Assembly (NCBI RefSeq): GCF_029760855.1
Contig: NZ_SOSI01000008.1
Location: 1 to 64,000 of the forward strand
Direction: 5' to 3'
Origin: Erythrobacter litoralis
GTDB lineage: Bacteria; Pseudomonadota; Alphaproteobacteria; Sphingomonadales; Sphingomonadaceae
Length of the DNA stretch: 64,000 nucleotides
This document shows, in pieces, positions 36,195 to 44,727 of this stretch. Below the pieces are notes generated by a model. It was not told where the DNA came from. It was given only the letters and a program-made list of their open reading frames with translations, and made no database searches. The translations under genes and the position numbers were made by a program. Numbering within the stretch: position 1 is the stretch's first letter; every line of letters starts with the position of its first letter.

Positions 36195-37039
36195 CCGACT
36201 GGCAGGACTGGATCGGGCGCGAGCAGCGGGCTGCGGACCGGCTCGATCAAGGCCTAGCTGCACGCTGGTGCGCAACCTTCGATAGCGACGCTCCGGCGGG
36301 CGCCACCATGCCGCAAGGGGTCCACTTCTGCCTCTGCACACCCGAAGCGCGAACCGGACAATTGGGCGAAGACGGCCACCCTGCACGCAGCGAGGCGGGG
36401 TTCCTGCCGCCGATCCCGCTGCCGAGGCGTATGTGGGCGGGAAGCGATATTCGTTTCCATGCCCCGCTTGCCATCGGTGCGACGATCGAACGGACAAGCC
36501 GCATCGCATCGGTCACGCCCAAATCTGGCAATCGGGGCGAGATGGTGTTTGTTGCTGTCGAGCATGAGACCAGCGCCGATGGCGTGCTGGCTGCCAGAGA
36601 GACGCAGAACCTCGTCTATCTCGAAGCGGTGGCCGAAGATGCTCCGCTATCGCCGCCGGAAGCGGGCGGCGATACGTTCGACCGCTCGGAATGGGAAGCG
36701 CACCATGAGGTCGCCCCGAACGAAGCGCTGTTGTTCCGATACTCCGCACTGACGTTCAACAGCCACCGTATCCATTACGATGCGCCCTATGCGCGCGCGG
36801 TCGAGCGGTATCGCGGGCTGGTGGTCCACGGACCGCTGACAGCGAGCCTGCTGCTGCAACTCGCCGCAGCGAAATATGGCGAGAACCGTCTAGCGCAGTT
36901 CCGATTTCGCGGGCTCAGCCCGGCTATCGCGAACGAGCCGCTTCATCTCGTCATGCGAGAGGGGGAAGATGGCATCGAACTCGGCGCTTTCGCTTCCGAC
37001 GGGCGCCAGATCACCGAAGCAGGTGCCTATCTGTCCTGA
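36191..37039 (+). CDS. MaoC/FAS1-like dehydratase, mesaconyl-CoA hydratase type
   Basis: A 282-residue double hot-dog hydratase. The N-terminal half matches the MaoC N-terminal/FAS1-like dehydratase domain and the C-terminal half carries the hydratase-like pattern FRYSALTFNSHRIHYDAPYAR with a catalytic Asp/His type arrangement. Related enzymes hydrate mesaconyl-C4-CoA or other enoyl-CoA. GTG 36191 overlaps the thiolase stop (GTGA). It ends the operon, 3 bases from the convergent ppk2 gene. Confidence 0.85.
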   Translation: MTDWQDWIGREQRAADRLDQGLAARWCATFDSDAPAGATMPQGVHFCLCTPEARTGQLGEDGHPARSEAGFLPPIPLPRRMWAGSDIRFHAPLAIGATIERTSRIASVTPKSGNRGEMVFVAVEHETSADGVLAARETQNLVYLEAVAEDAPLSPPEAGGDTFDRSEWEAHHEVAPNEALLFRYSALTFNSHRIHYDAPYARAVERYRGLVVHGPLTASLLLQLAAAKYGENRLAQFRFRGLSPAIANEPLHLVMREGEDGIELGAFASDGRQITEAGAYLS

Positions 37040-37042
37040 ATG

Positions 37043-37810
37043 TCAGCCGGTAAAATCCGGCAATGGTTTCAGCGCGCCGTATCGCTCCACCAGCGGGGTG
37101 TGGCCGAGGGGCGGGAACGCAATTTCGGGCGGAGGCACCATCGTATCGGGCAAGCGATCGAGCAAATCGCGGATCAGGGTCAGCCGCCCCTGCTTCTGGT
37201 CGTTGAAGTCCACCAGCGTCCACGGCGCCCAGACGGTATGGGAGGCCTCGAACATCCGCTCGCGCGCTTCGGTGTAATCCTCGTACCGCTCGCGCGCGGC
37301 TAGATCGATTGGCGAAAGCTTCCAGCGCTTCAACGGATCGTCCAGCCGTTCGCGCAGCCGTTCTTCCTGCTGCGCCTGATCGGTCGCCAACCAGTATTTC
37401 AACAAATGGATGCCGTCGTCGGTCAGCATCTTCTCGAAGGTCGGCACCTGCACAAGGAATTGCGTGACCTGATCTTCGGTCGCGAAGCCCATGACCTTTT
37501 CCACGCCCGCCCGGTTGTACCAGCTTCGGTCGAACAGCACGATTTCGCCGGCGGTTGGCAAATGCTGGACATAACGCTGGAAATACCATTCGCCGCGCTC
37601 ACGATCGGTCGGTGTGCCGAGCGCGACGACATGGCACTGGCGCGGATTCAGCCGTTCCGAAACCGCGCCGATCGCGCCGCCCTTGCCTGCCGTATCCCGC
37701 CCTTCGAACAGCACGACCACCCGCGCGCCGGTTGCCTTTAGCCAACGCGCCATGCCGACAAGTTCTTCCTGCATCGGTTCGAGCAGGCGTTCGTAGTCTT
37801 TGCGTTTCAT
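37043..37810 (-). CDS. ppk2: Polyphosphate kinase 2 family
   Basis: PPK2 transfers phosphate between polyphosphate and nucleotides. The 255-residue single-domain protein has the Walker A VLFEGRDTAGKGGAI near residue 37, Walker B VLFDRSWYNRAGVEKVMGF, the lid WKLSPIDLAARERYEDYTEAR and EASHTVWAPWTLVDFNDQK. This is a class I-like short form. Whether it makes GTP/ATP from GDP/ADP cannot be settled by eye. It is divergent from phhA, which starts 57 bases away. Confidence 0.93.
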   Translation of the reverse strand: MKRKDYERLLEPMQEELVGMARWLKATGARVVVLFEGRDTAGKGGAIGAVSERLNPRQCHVVALGTPTDRERGEWYFQRYVQHLPTAGEIVLFDRSWYNRAGVEKVMGFATEDQVTQFLVQVPTFEKMLTDDGIHLLKYWLATDQAQQEERLRERLDDPLKRWKLSPIDLAARERYEDYTEARERMFEASHTVWAPWTLVDFNDQKQGRLTLIRDLLDRLPDTMVPPPEIAFPPLGHTPLVERYGALKPLPDFTG

Positions 37811-37866
37811 GGCGGATTGGCTCCCATCGTTTGTGCCGCACGGCGATTGGTAGTAGCTTCTATTGC

Positions 37867-38805
37867 ATGGCTACACTTGCAGAACCGCAAACCGATTTCA
37901 CCCGTCTGCCCGATATGGACGAAAGCGTGTTTACCGCGCCGCTTAAACGACCGGACCACGTCGGCGAAGACTGGCTCGAGCCCAAGCAAACCGAATATGA
38001 CAGCGAGGACGACGCGATCTGGAACGACCTGTTCGCGCGGCAGATGCAGGTCCTGCCGGGCCGCGCGGCGACGGCATTCATGCATGGTCTCGAAAAGCTC
38101 GATCTCGGCAAGGGCGGCGTGCCCGATTTCGGCGAGCTCAGCGAAAATCTCAACAAGCTGACCGGGTGGAGCGTGGTGCCCGTGCCCATGCTTATCCCCG
38201 ATCACGTGTTCTTCTGGCATCTCGCCAACCGGCGCTTTCCCGCCGGCAATTTCATCCGCACGCGCGAGACGTTCGATTACATCCAGGAGCCGGACGTGTT
38301 TCACGACGTGTTCGGGCACGTCCCCATGCTGACCGATCCGACCTATGCCGATTACATGGCGGAATACGGCAAGGCAGGCTGGAAGGCGATGCGCTACAAC
38401 CGGCTAAAGGCGCTGGGTTCGCTATACTGGTACACCGTCGAATTCGGGCTGTTGCAGGAGAAGGACGAAATCCGCGCCTATGGGGCCGGCATTCTCTCCG
38501 GGCCGACCGAAGTGGTTTATGCGACCGAAGCGGAAAGTCCCAACCGCATCATGCTGAATGTCGACCGGGTAATGCGCACCGATTACGTCATCAGCGACCT
38601 GCAGCCGACCTATTTCGTTATCGAGAGTTTCGAGGACCTGTTCCGCCAGACGGTGGAGCGCGATTTCGACAAGCTCTACCGCAATCTCGGCCCGGGCTTC
38701 ACCTATGCCAATACGGCGGTGATCGACATCGATTACGTCGTCAATCGCGGCACGCTGGAATACACGTTGCGCGGCGGGCGGGGCAGCGGCGCGGCGCCGG
38801 TCTGA
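37867..38805 (+). CDS. phhA: Phenylalanine 4-monooxygenase
   Basis: PhhA hydroxylates phenylalanine to tyrosine using tetrahydropterin and non-haem iron. The 312 residues include the iron ligands His-His in DVFHDVFGHVPM and Glu in YWYTVEFGLLQEKDEIRAYG, as well as RFPAGNFIRTRETFDYIQEPD. It lacks the N-terminal ACT regulatory domain of eukaryotic enzymes, as expected for bacteria. I start at ATG 37867, because the frame upstream runs through the divergent ppk2. A pterin dehydratase (phhB) is not visible next to it. Confidence 0.95.
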   Translation: MATLAEPQTDFTRLPDMDESVFTAPLKRPDHVGEDWLEPKQTEYDSEDDAIWNDLFARQMQVLPGRAATAFMHGLEKLDLGKGGVPDFGELSENLNKLTGWSVVPVPMLIPDHVFFWHLANRRFPAGNFIRTRETFDYIQEPDVFHDVFGHVPMLTDPTYADYMAEYGKAGWKAMRYNRLKALGSLYWYTVEFGLLQEKDEIRAYGAGILSGPTEVVYATEAESPNRIMLNVDRVMRTDYVISDLQPTYFVIESFEDLFRQTVERDFDKLYRNLGPGFTYANTAVIDIDYVVNRGTLEYTLRGGRGSGAAPV

Positions 38806-38817
38806 AACCCTTCGGAC

Positions 38818-38850
38818 AAAAACAAAACGGCCCCGGATTGCTCCGGGGCC
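38818..38850 (-). terminator. Terminator of the small acidic lipoprotein gene
   Basis: A 9-bp stem (38850-38842 with 38837-38829 read on the minus strand) with a 4-base loop is followed by a T-rich tract (TTTTGTTTTTG on this strand). It lies between the convergent phhA and the lipoprotein gene and may serve both. Confidence 0.8.
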
Positions 38851-38879
38851 GCTTCGTAATTAACTTCGAACGAACGAAA

Positions 38880-39125
38880 TTACATCGTTTCGTCGACCTG
38901 GTCTTCCATGTTTTCTTCCATGGCATCGGTCTGATCGTCCATGGCATCGGCCTGTTCGTCGGTGATCTGGCCCGAAGCTTCCATGTCGTTGACCTGCGCG
39001 TCGCGCGTATCTTCCATCTGTTCGATGTTATCTTCGGCCTGGTTTTCGGCCGGGCTGTCGCATGCGGCGACGCCGAGGCTGAGAGCGGCGGCCGAAGCGA
39101 CGAGCAGAGTTTTGTTGAACTTCAT
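38880..39125 (-). CDS. Small acidic lipoprotein, function unknown
   Basis: An 81-residue precursor. The lipobox is LGVAAC near residue 22, followed by a body made mostly of Asp, Glu, Gln, Met and Ala (QADAMDDQTDAMEENMEDQ), which looks disordered or coiled. AAAGGGG precedes the ATG. It is similar in build to the lipoproteins at 31933 and 32334 but shares no clear sequence with them. It has its own terminator. Confidence 0.78.
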   Translation of the reverse strand: MKFNKTLLVASAAALSLGVAACDSPAENQAEDNIEQMEDTRDAQVNDMEASGQITDEQADAMDDQTDAMEENMEDQVDETM

Positions 39126-39201
39126 GATTTTCCCCTTTGTTGAAAGACGGTGGCGTATAGCCCGGGGCGAAGGGTTTGGTAAGCCCTATTGTCGCCTTAT
39201 T

Positions 39202-39459
39202 TCAAACCGCGGTGCGACGGCGCCGTACGAACACGAAAAGCGCAACGAAAACCGCAGCACCCAAAAGTCCGGCGAGCAAGGCGATGGCGGTTACCGATCC
39301 AAGGACCATGCCACTCGAAACTGCGAAGCCCACGATTACCGAACCTGCCGCGCCGAACGCGACCGTGCGCCCGATCTCGCCGCCATCCTCGATCCGCAGC
39401 GCGATCGTGGTCAGCCAGCCGACCAGTATTCCAGTGACGAGGAGTAAGAGCAGTCCCAT
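39202..39459 (-). CDS. Small hydrophobic membrane protein, GlsB/YeaQ-like
   Basis: An 85-residue protein with three membrane segments and a basic end (VRRRRTAV). The first segment, TGILVGWLTTI, and the glycine-rich second segment resemble the GlsB/YeaQ/YmgE (transglycosylase-associated) family of stress-related membrane proteins, but similarity by eye is modest. I use ATG 39459 with GGGAAG just upstream rather than a TTG at 39471. Confidence 0.6.
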   Translation of the reverse strand: MGLLLLLVTGILVGWLTTIALRIEDGGEIGRTVAFGAAGSVIVGFAVSSGMVLGSVTAIALLAGLLGAAVFVALFVFVRRRRTAV

Positions 39460-39565
39460 CGGTCTTCCCAAAGCCTAACGTGTGAAACAGCTAGCGGTTT
39501 GCCGCTATGGCAGTTCCCGATGTTTCCCAATTATCCTTTATTGATCTCAGACTGTGACAGCTTGG

Positions 39566-40378
39566 TCACGCAAGGCCGAGCCAGGCGATCGCCGCGAGAC
39601 CCACCACGATCCGGTACCAGCCGAACGGCGCGAAGCCCGATTTGCTGACATAAGCGACGAAGGCGCGGATCACGATCAGCGCGACGATGAAGCTGACTAC
39701 GAAACCGATCGCCACTTCGTCCCAGCCGACGCGCGATGCGCCGCTCGCGAGCCGGTCGTACTTGGTCGTGAGTTCGAGGAAGCTCGCCCCGATCATGGTC
39801 GGCACGGCAAGGAAGAAGGAGAATTCCGCGGCGGTCTTGCGGTTCACGCCCATTGCCAGCGCGCCCATGATCGTGGCGCCCGAACGGCTGACACCGGGCA
39901 CCAGTGCGAGGCATTGCGCGAAACCGACGCCGATAACCTTTTTGACCGGAAGCTGGGCGACAGTGCTTTCGTCCTTCGGATCGACCGAACGTTCAATTAA
40001 GATAATGGCGATCCCGCCAACCAGCAGCGCCCACGGGACGACCGCCGGGCTGCCAAGCAGTATCTCGAACTGTTCGTGCAGCGCGAAGCCGATCACGGCG
40101 CTCGGCAGGAAGGCAAGCAGGATATTGCGCGCGAACATCAGGCCTTCGCGCTCGCGCCTCAGGACACCCATGCCGGCGTTCCAGAAGGTGCTCCAGTATT
40201 GATAGACCACGGCGAGGATCGCGCCGAGCTGGATCACGACGTTGAACAGCGCCCATTCCGCGGGGTCCGCGCCGAGCAGTTCGGTCGTCAGGATGAGGTG
40301 GCCGGTCGAGGAGACCGGAATGAATTCTGTCAGGCCCTCGACGATGCCGAGGATGATGGCGGTGATCCAGTCATGCAT
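39566..40378 (-). CDS. uppP: Undecaprenyl-diphosphatase (bacitracin resistance protein family)
   Basis: UppP removes phosphate from undecaprenyl diphosphate in the membrane, recycling the carrier for peptidoglycan and other polymers. The 270-residue protein has seven or eight membrane segments and the two active-site regions EGLTEFIPVSSTGHLIL and PGVSRSGATIMGAL. No clear Shine-Dalgarno sequence precedes ATG 40378; an ATG at 40393 adds five residues. It follows the terminator of the M13 peptidase gene and so probably has its own promoter or a leaderless start. Confidence 0.94.
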   Translation of the reverse strand: MHDWITAIILGIVEGLTEFIPVSSTGHLILTTELLGADPAEWALFNVVIQLGAILAVVYQYWSTFWNAGMGVLRREREGLMFARNILLAFLPSAVIGFALHEQFEILLGSPAVVPWALLVGGIAIILIERSVDPKDESTVAQLPVKKVIGVGFAQCLALVPGVSRSGATIMGALAMGVNRKTAAEFSFFLAVPTMIGASFLELTTKYDRLASGASRVGWDEVAIGFVVSFIVALIVIRAFVAYVSKSGFAPFGWYRIVVGLAAIAWLGLA

Positions 40379-40394
40379 AGGGGCAGGGTCCATG

Positions 40395-40432
40395 AAGAAA
40401 GGGCGGGACAAGTCAAGCGACCTGTCCCGCCC
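40395..40432 (-). terminator. Terminator of the M13 metallopeptidase gene
   Basis: A 10-bp perfect stem (40432-40423 with 40410-40401) encloses a 12-base loop and is followed on the minus strand by TTTCTT. It ends 17 bases before the uppP start. Confidence 0.75.
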
Positions 40433-40459
40433 CTTTAAGGCTTTTCGGTTTCCATCGAA

Positions 40460-42598
40460 TTACCAGATGGTGATGCGCTCTTCCGGCGGCAGGTACAGCT
40501 CGTCCGCCGGCTGTACGTTGAACGCCTTGTACCAAGCGTCCATGTTGCGCACGATGCCGTTCACGCGGAATTCTTCCGGACTGTGCGGATCGGTGGTCAG
40601 CCGCTGGCGAGCCGAAGCCTCGCGCTGCTCCGAGCGCCAGACCTGCGCCCAGGCGAGGAAGAAGCGCTGATCGCCGGTAAGCCCGTCGATCACCTTGTCT
40701 TCCTTGCCGTTAAGCGAAAGCTTGTAGGCACGGTATGCGAGGCTCAAGCCGCCGAGATCGCCGATGTTCTCGCCGAGCGTAAGTCGGCCGTTGACACAGG
40801 TTTCGCCGTTATCGAGAGGGCAATAGGCATTGTACTGCTCGACAAGGGCATCGCCGAGTTTGTCAAACGCCTTGCGATCGCTGTCGGTCCACCAGTTGCG
40901 TAGCATGCCGGTGGCATCGGACTTGGAGCCCTGATCGTCGAAACCGTGGCTCATTTCGTGTCCGATCACACCACCGATCGCGCCGTAATTTACCGCCGGG
41001 TCCGCATCGATGCCGAAGAACGGCTGCTGCAGGATGGCGGCGGGGAAGACGACCTCGTTCTTGGTCGGGTTGTAATAGGCGTTCACCGTCTGCGGCAGCA
41101 TGTACCATTCAGTACGGTCGATCGGTTCGCCGAGCTTGGAGAGATTGTCCTGCCATGCCCACTGCGCCGCCGCCATGCGGTTGGCGATGGGCGAGCCGGC
41201 TTCGATCCCGAGGCCGGGATAGGTTTCCAGGTTGTCGCGATAGCCGATCTTGGGATCGAAACTTTCGAGCTTGGCCATTGCCTGCTGCTTGGTTTCCGGC
41301 GTCATCCAGTCGTTTTCTTTAAGCGACTCGGCCAGCGCAAGGCGAAGGTTAGCGACGAGATCGCTCATCGCTTCCTTGTTTTGCGGCGGGAAGTATTCCG
41401 CGACATAGGACTTACCGAGCAGTTCGCCGAGCAGTCCTTCGGTCTCTGCCGTGGCACGCTTCCAGCGCGGGCGCTGTTCGGGCGTGCCGTTCAGCAGCGT
41501 GCCGTAAAGCGCGAAGTTGGCATCGTCGAATCGCTTGGGAAGGACCGAGGCATTGGAATTGAGCCAACCCTTGGCAGTCCATGCCTGAAGCACGTCCATC
41601 GGCGTGTTCGCAGCAAGTTTTGCCAATGCGGGCAAGCCCCCGCCGATCTTGTCGAGCGTCGCCTGGTCGAGGCCGAGTTCCTGCGCGCGTTCGGCGCTAG
41701 GCGGAATATCAGACACGATGATGCGGTCGAGATCGGGGAATCCACCGGCTTCGAGCATGGCAGCGAGCGGGAAATCGCCCGCCATCGCCTCGAGCTCGTC
41801 GACCGTCAGTGCGGTATAGGTGAGGTCGTCATTACGCCGCGTCGCGCGGTCCCACGCCACGGTGCGGGCGATGGTGTCCTCGAAAGCATAGACCTGCTGG
41901 GCCATCGCCTGTGGATCGCTGTATCCCGCTTCTCCGAGCAGGAAAGCAAGATATTCGCGGTACTTCTGCTGGATTTCGCGGCCCTTCTCGCTCTCGTCGA
42001 GATAATAGTCCCGATCGGGAAGGCCGAGGCCGCCGGCACCGGCCTGCGCGGTGTAGCGCGTCGGCTCCTTGGCATCGACTTCGACATAGGCGAAGATCGG
42101 CGAACTGTAACCGGGCTGGCCCCACAAGGTGGCCAGATCTTCAAGCGTATCGGCACCCTTGATCGTTTCGAGATAGGGCTGCGCCGGAGCAAGGCCGGCC
42201 TGTTCGATCGCGTCGGTATCGAGATAGGAGCCGTAGGCATCGACGATGCGGCGCTCGTCGTCGGTCAGTTGCGCCGGATCTTTCGCCATCAACTGGTCGA
42301 TCACCGCCTTGACGTCGGCGGTGGATTTCTCGCGCAGGAGATTGAAAGCACCGAAGCGGGCATACTCAGGCGGTAACGGGTTCGCATCGAGCCAGCTCTT
42401 GTTGACATAGGCGAAAAAGTCGTCGCCCGGATCAATGTTGGGCGAAAGCGATGCGGGATCGAAGCCCCATTCGCCGAACTCCATAGTCGGCGTCGCGGGC
42501 TCTGCAGCAGTCGTCTCGGCGGTCTGCTGCGCGGCAGCGGGCATGGCGATCAAAAGGGCGAGCGCGGACGCACCGGCGCTGAAAAATGTCTTGGTCAA
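40460..42598 (-). CDS. M13 family metallopeptidase (neprilysin-like), exported
   Basis: A 712-residue zinc endopeptidase of the M13 family that cuts oligopeptides. A signal peptide (ALALLIAMPAAAQ) predicts export to the periplasm. The catalytic region has the substrate motif VNAYYNP, the zinc motif GHEMSHGFDDQG, the third-ligand region GENIGDLGGLSLAY and a C-terminal aromatic end (ERITIW) as in the family. I choose the TTG at 42598, since GAGGAG lies 8 bases upstream and it gives a clean signal peptide; a longer frame starts at 42670. Confidence 0.93.
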   Translation of the reverse strand: MTKTFFSAGASALALLIAMPAAAQQTAETTAAEPATPTMEFGEWGFDPASLSPNIDPGDDFFAYVNKSWLDANPLPPEYARFGAFNLLREKSTADVKAVIDQLMAKDPAQLTDDERRIVDAYGSYLDTDAIEQAGLAPAQPYLETIKGADTLEDLATLWGQPGYSSPIFAYVEVDAKEPTRYTAQAGAGGLGLPDRDYYLDESEKGREIQQKYREYLAFLLGEAGYSDPQAMAQQVYAFEDTIARTVAWDRATRRNDDLTYTALTVDELEAMAGDFPLAAMLEAGGFPDLDRIIVSDIPPSAERAQELGLDQATLDKIGGGLPALAKLAANTPMDVLQAWTAKGWLNSNASVLPKRFDDANFALYGTLLNGTPEQRPRWKRATAETEGLLGELLGKSYVAEYFPPQNKEAMSDLVANLRLALAESLKENDWMTPETKQQAMAKLESFDPKIGYRDNLETYPGLGIEAGSPIANRMAAAQWAWQDNLSKLGEPIDRTEWYMLPQTVNAYYNPTKNEVVFPAAILQQPFFGIDADPAVNYGAIGGVIGHEMSHGFDDQGSKSDATGMLRNWWTDSDRKAFDKLGDALVEQYNAYCPLDNGETCVNGRLTLGENIGDLGGLSLAYRAYKLSLNGKEDKVIDGLTGDQRFFLAWAQVWRSEQREASARQRLTTDPHSPEEFRVNGIVRNMDAWYKAFNVQPADELYLPPEERITIW

Positions 42599-42737
42599 AT
42601 CGTGTCTCCTCGGGAGGAATCGCAGGGTCCTGGCCGCAGGACGCGCCGAACCATCATGACTTGTATACATAGCGCAGGCTTAATGCGGCCTGTCGCCCTT
42701 CGTCGGACGAACGCGGGGGTCGGTCGATTAATCGGGC

Positions 42738-44567
42738 TCAGGCGGCGGTTTCGCGGCCGAATTGCAGCGCGGCGAGTCGGGCGTACAAGCCGCTCCCGTC
42801 GGCGAGATCGGCATGGGTGCCCTGTTCCACGATACCGCCGTCTTCCATCACCACGATCCGGTCCGCCGCGCGAATGGTGGCGAGCCGATGGGCGATGACG
42901 AGCGTGGTGCGGTTCGCCATCAAGCGGTCGAGCGCGTCCTGCACCAGACGTTCGCTTTGCGCATCCAGCGCGCTGGTCGCCTCGTCCAGCAGCAGGATCG
43001 GCGCATCGCGAAGCAGGGCGCGGGCGATGGCGAGACGCTGCTGCTGGCCGCCCGAGAGCCGTGTGCCACTTTCACCGAGGAAGGTATCGAGCCCTTGCGG
43101 CAGACGTTCGAGGAATTCGGCGGCATTCGCGGCGCGGGCGGCATCCCAAAGCTCGTCCTCGCTCGCATCCCAATTGCCGTAGCGGAGATTGTCGCGCGCG
43201 CTGGCGGAGAACAGGACGCCGTCCTGCGGGACGAAGGCGATCCGCTCGCGAATTTCCGCGGGATCGGCGCTGATGAGCGGCACGCCGTCGATCCGCACGG
43301 AACCCATCTGCGGATCGTAGAAGCGTTCGACCAGCTGGAAAATCGTCGTCTTGCCCGCGCCCGAAGGGCCGACGATGGCGACCGTCTCGCCTGGCTCGAT
43401 CTCGAGGCTGAAATCGCGGATCGCCGCTTCTTCGGGCCGCGTGGGATAGCGGAACGTGACATTGCGGAAGGATACACTGCCGCGCGGAGGTGTCGGCAAC
43501 GTCTGCGGGCGGGCGGGGGCCGCAATTTCCGGTTCGGCATCGAGCAGTTCGGACAGGCGGCTCGCCGCGCCAGCGCCGCGCAGCAGATCGCCCAGCACCT
43601 CGGTCAGAGCCCCGAAGGCACCTGCCGCAATCACGCCCGCGAACACGAAGGCCCCGATCGTGCCACCGGTAATCTCGCCTTGCTGGACAAGGTTCGCCCC
43701 GCGCCAGAGCAGCACCACGATTGCTCCGAAGATGAGCGTGATGATCAGCGCCGTCATGATCGCACGGATAAGGATGCGTTGGCGCGCCGTGTCGAAGGTG
43801 CGCTCCACCGCCGCTCCGAACCGCTCGCTTTCGCGGCCTTGCTGGTTGAAGGCCTGGACGACCTTCATGCCCGAAAGCACTTCGGTCACCATCGCGCCCA
43901 CATCGGCGATCCGGTCCTGGCTCGAACGGCTAATCGCGCGCAGACGCGAGCCGAACAGCGCGATGGGGACGATGACCAGCGGGATGCCGATCAGCAAGTA
44001 GACCGCCAGTTGCGGCGCAAGCCAGAAGAGATAGGCAGTGGCGAAGATCGCCATGATGATATTACGCAGCGCTACCGATAGCGTGGTGCCGACCACGGTT
44101 TCGATGATCGCCGTGTCTGCCGTCATCCGGCTGGAGATTTCCTTGGGGCTGTTCTCTTCGAAGAAGGAGGGGGAGAGCCGGAGCAAATTGCGATGCACTT
44201 TCGTGCGGATATCGGCGACCACCCGTTCGCCGATCCAGCTGACGAAATAGAACCGCACTGCCGTAAAGCCGCCCAGCACCACGACAAGCATGAGCAGATA
44301 GCGGAACCAGCGCCCGATATCCGCTCCGCCTTCCGCGCCGAACCCGCGATCGATGATCAGTTTCAGGGCGCTGGGCACGGCGAGTGAGGTGATCAGCGCG
44401 GTGACAAGCAAGGCGATCATGGCAAACGTGACTTGCAAAGGATATTCCTTCGCCGAGTCCCACACCATGGCCAGCGACCTTAGCGATCGTTTCTCGCCCT
44501 CGTCCTTCGGCTTGCGAAACCGGGCTAGGCCTCGCCGTTTCTCGCCCTGTGTCGCGCTCTCGTCCAT
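42738..44567 (-). CDS. ABC exporter, fused permease and ATPase (MsbA/LmrA-like)
   Basis: A 609-residue half-transporter that works as a homodimer in the inner membrane. Six membrane segments span residues about 40-330, then the nucleotide-binding domain: Walker A VGPSGAGKTTIFQ near residue 405, Q-loop VPQDGVLFS, signature LSGGQQQRLAIARAL, Walker B ILLLDEATSALD and the H-loop LVIAHRLAT. Cargo (lipid or drug) is unknown. Residue style and length are like lipid-A-type flippases and other ABCB-type exporters in alphaproteobacteria. Confidence 0.92.
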   Translation of the reverse strand: MDESATQGEKRRGLARFRKPKDEGEKRSLRSLAMVWDSAKEYPLQVTFAMIALLVTALITSLAVPSALKLIIDRGFGAEGGADIGRWFRYLLMLVVVLGGFTAVRFYFVSWIGERVVADIRTKVHRNLLRLSPSFFEENSPKEISSRMTADTAIIETVVGTTLSVALRNIIMAIFATAYLFWLAPQLAVYLLIGIPLVIVPIALFGSRLRAISRSSQDRIADVGAMVTEVLSGMKVVQAFNQQGRESERFGAAVERTFDTARQRILIRAIMTALIITLIFGAIVVLLWRGANLVQQGEITGGTIGAFVFAGVIAAGAFGALTEVLGDLLRGAGAASRLSELLDAEPEIAAPARPQTLPTPPRGSVSFRNVTFRYPTRPEEAAIRDFSLEIEPGETVAIVGPSGAGKTTIFQLVERFYDPQMGSVRIDGVPLISADPAEIRERIAFVPQDGVLFSASARDNLRYGNWDASEDELWDAARAANAAEFLERLPQGLDTFLGESGTRLSGGQQQRLAIARALLRDAPILLLDEATSALDAQSERLVQDALDRLMANRTTLVIAHRLATIRAADRIVVMEDGGIVEQGTHADLADGSGLYARLAALQFGRETAA

Positions 44568-44638
44568 GAATCCTGCCTAGCGTCCGCGTCCCGGCAAATC
44601 CACCTGCCGAAATTGGACATGCGCAAGATCGTCACTAT

Positions 44639-44653
44639 TTGTGCATTGCACAA
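44639..44653. promoter_or_regulatory. Perfect 15-bp palindrome upstream of phaZ, possible operator
   Basis: TTGTGCATTGCACAA is a 7-1-7 inverted repeat, 75 bases before the phaZ start. Its TGC/GCA core resembles sites proposed for the polyhydroxyalkanoate repressor PhaR in other proteobacteria. That link is inference. It also sits between the divergent ABC exporter start and phaZ. Confidence 0.5.
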
Positions 44654-44727
44654 GGACCGCTTGTCCGTAATGTCATTCGCCACAGCACCCGCGACCTAAA
44701 AGGATGCGGGGCAGCAGGGGACCCGCA

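Noticed and set aside
38829-38850. Hairpin after phhA as a plus-strand terminator
   Set aside because: No T-run follows on the plus strand; the T-rich tract is on the minus strand, so I assigned it to the lipoprotein gene.
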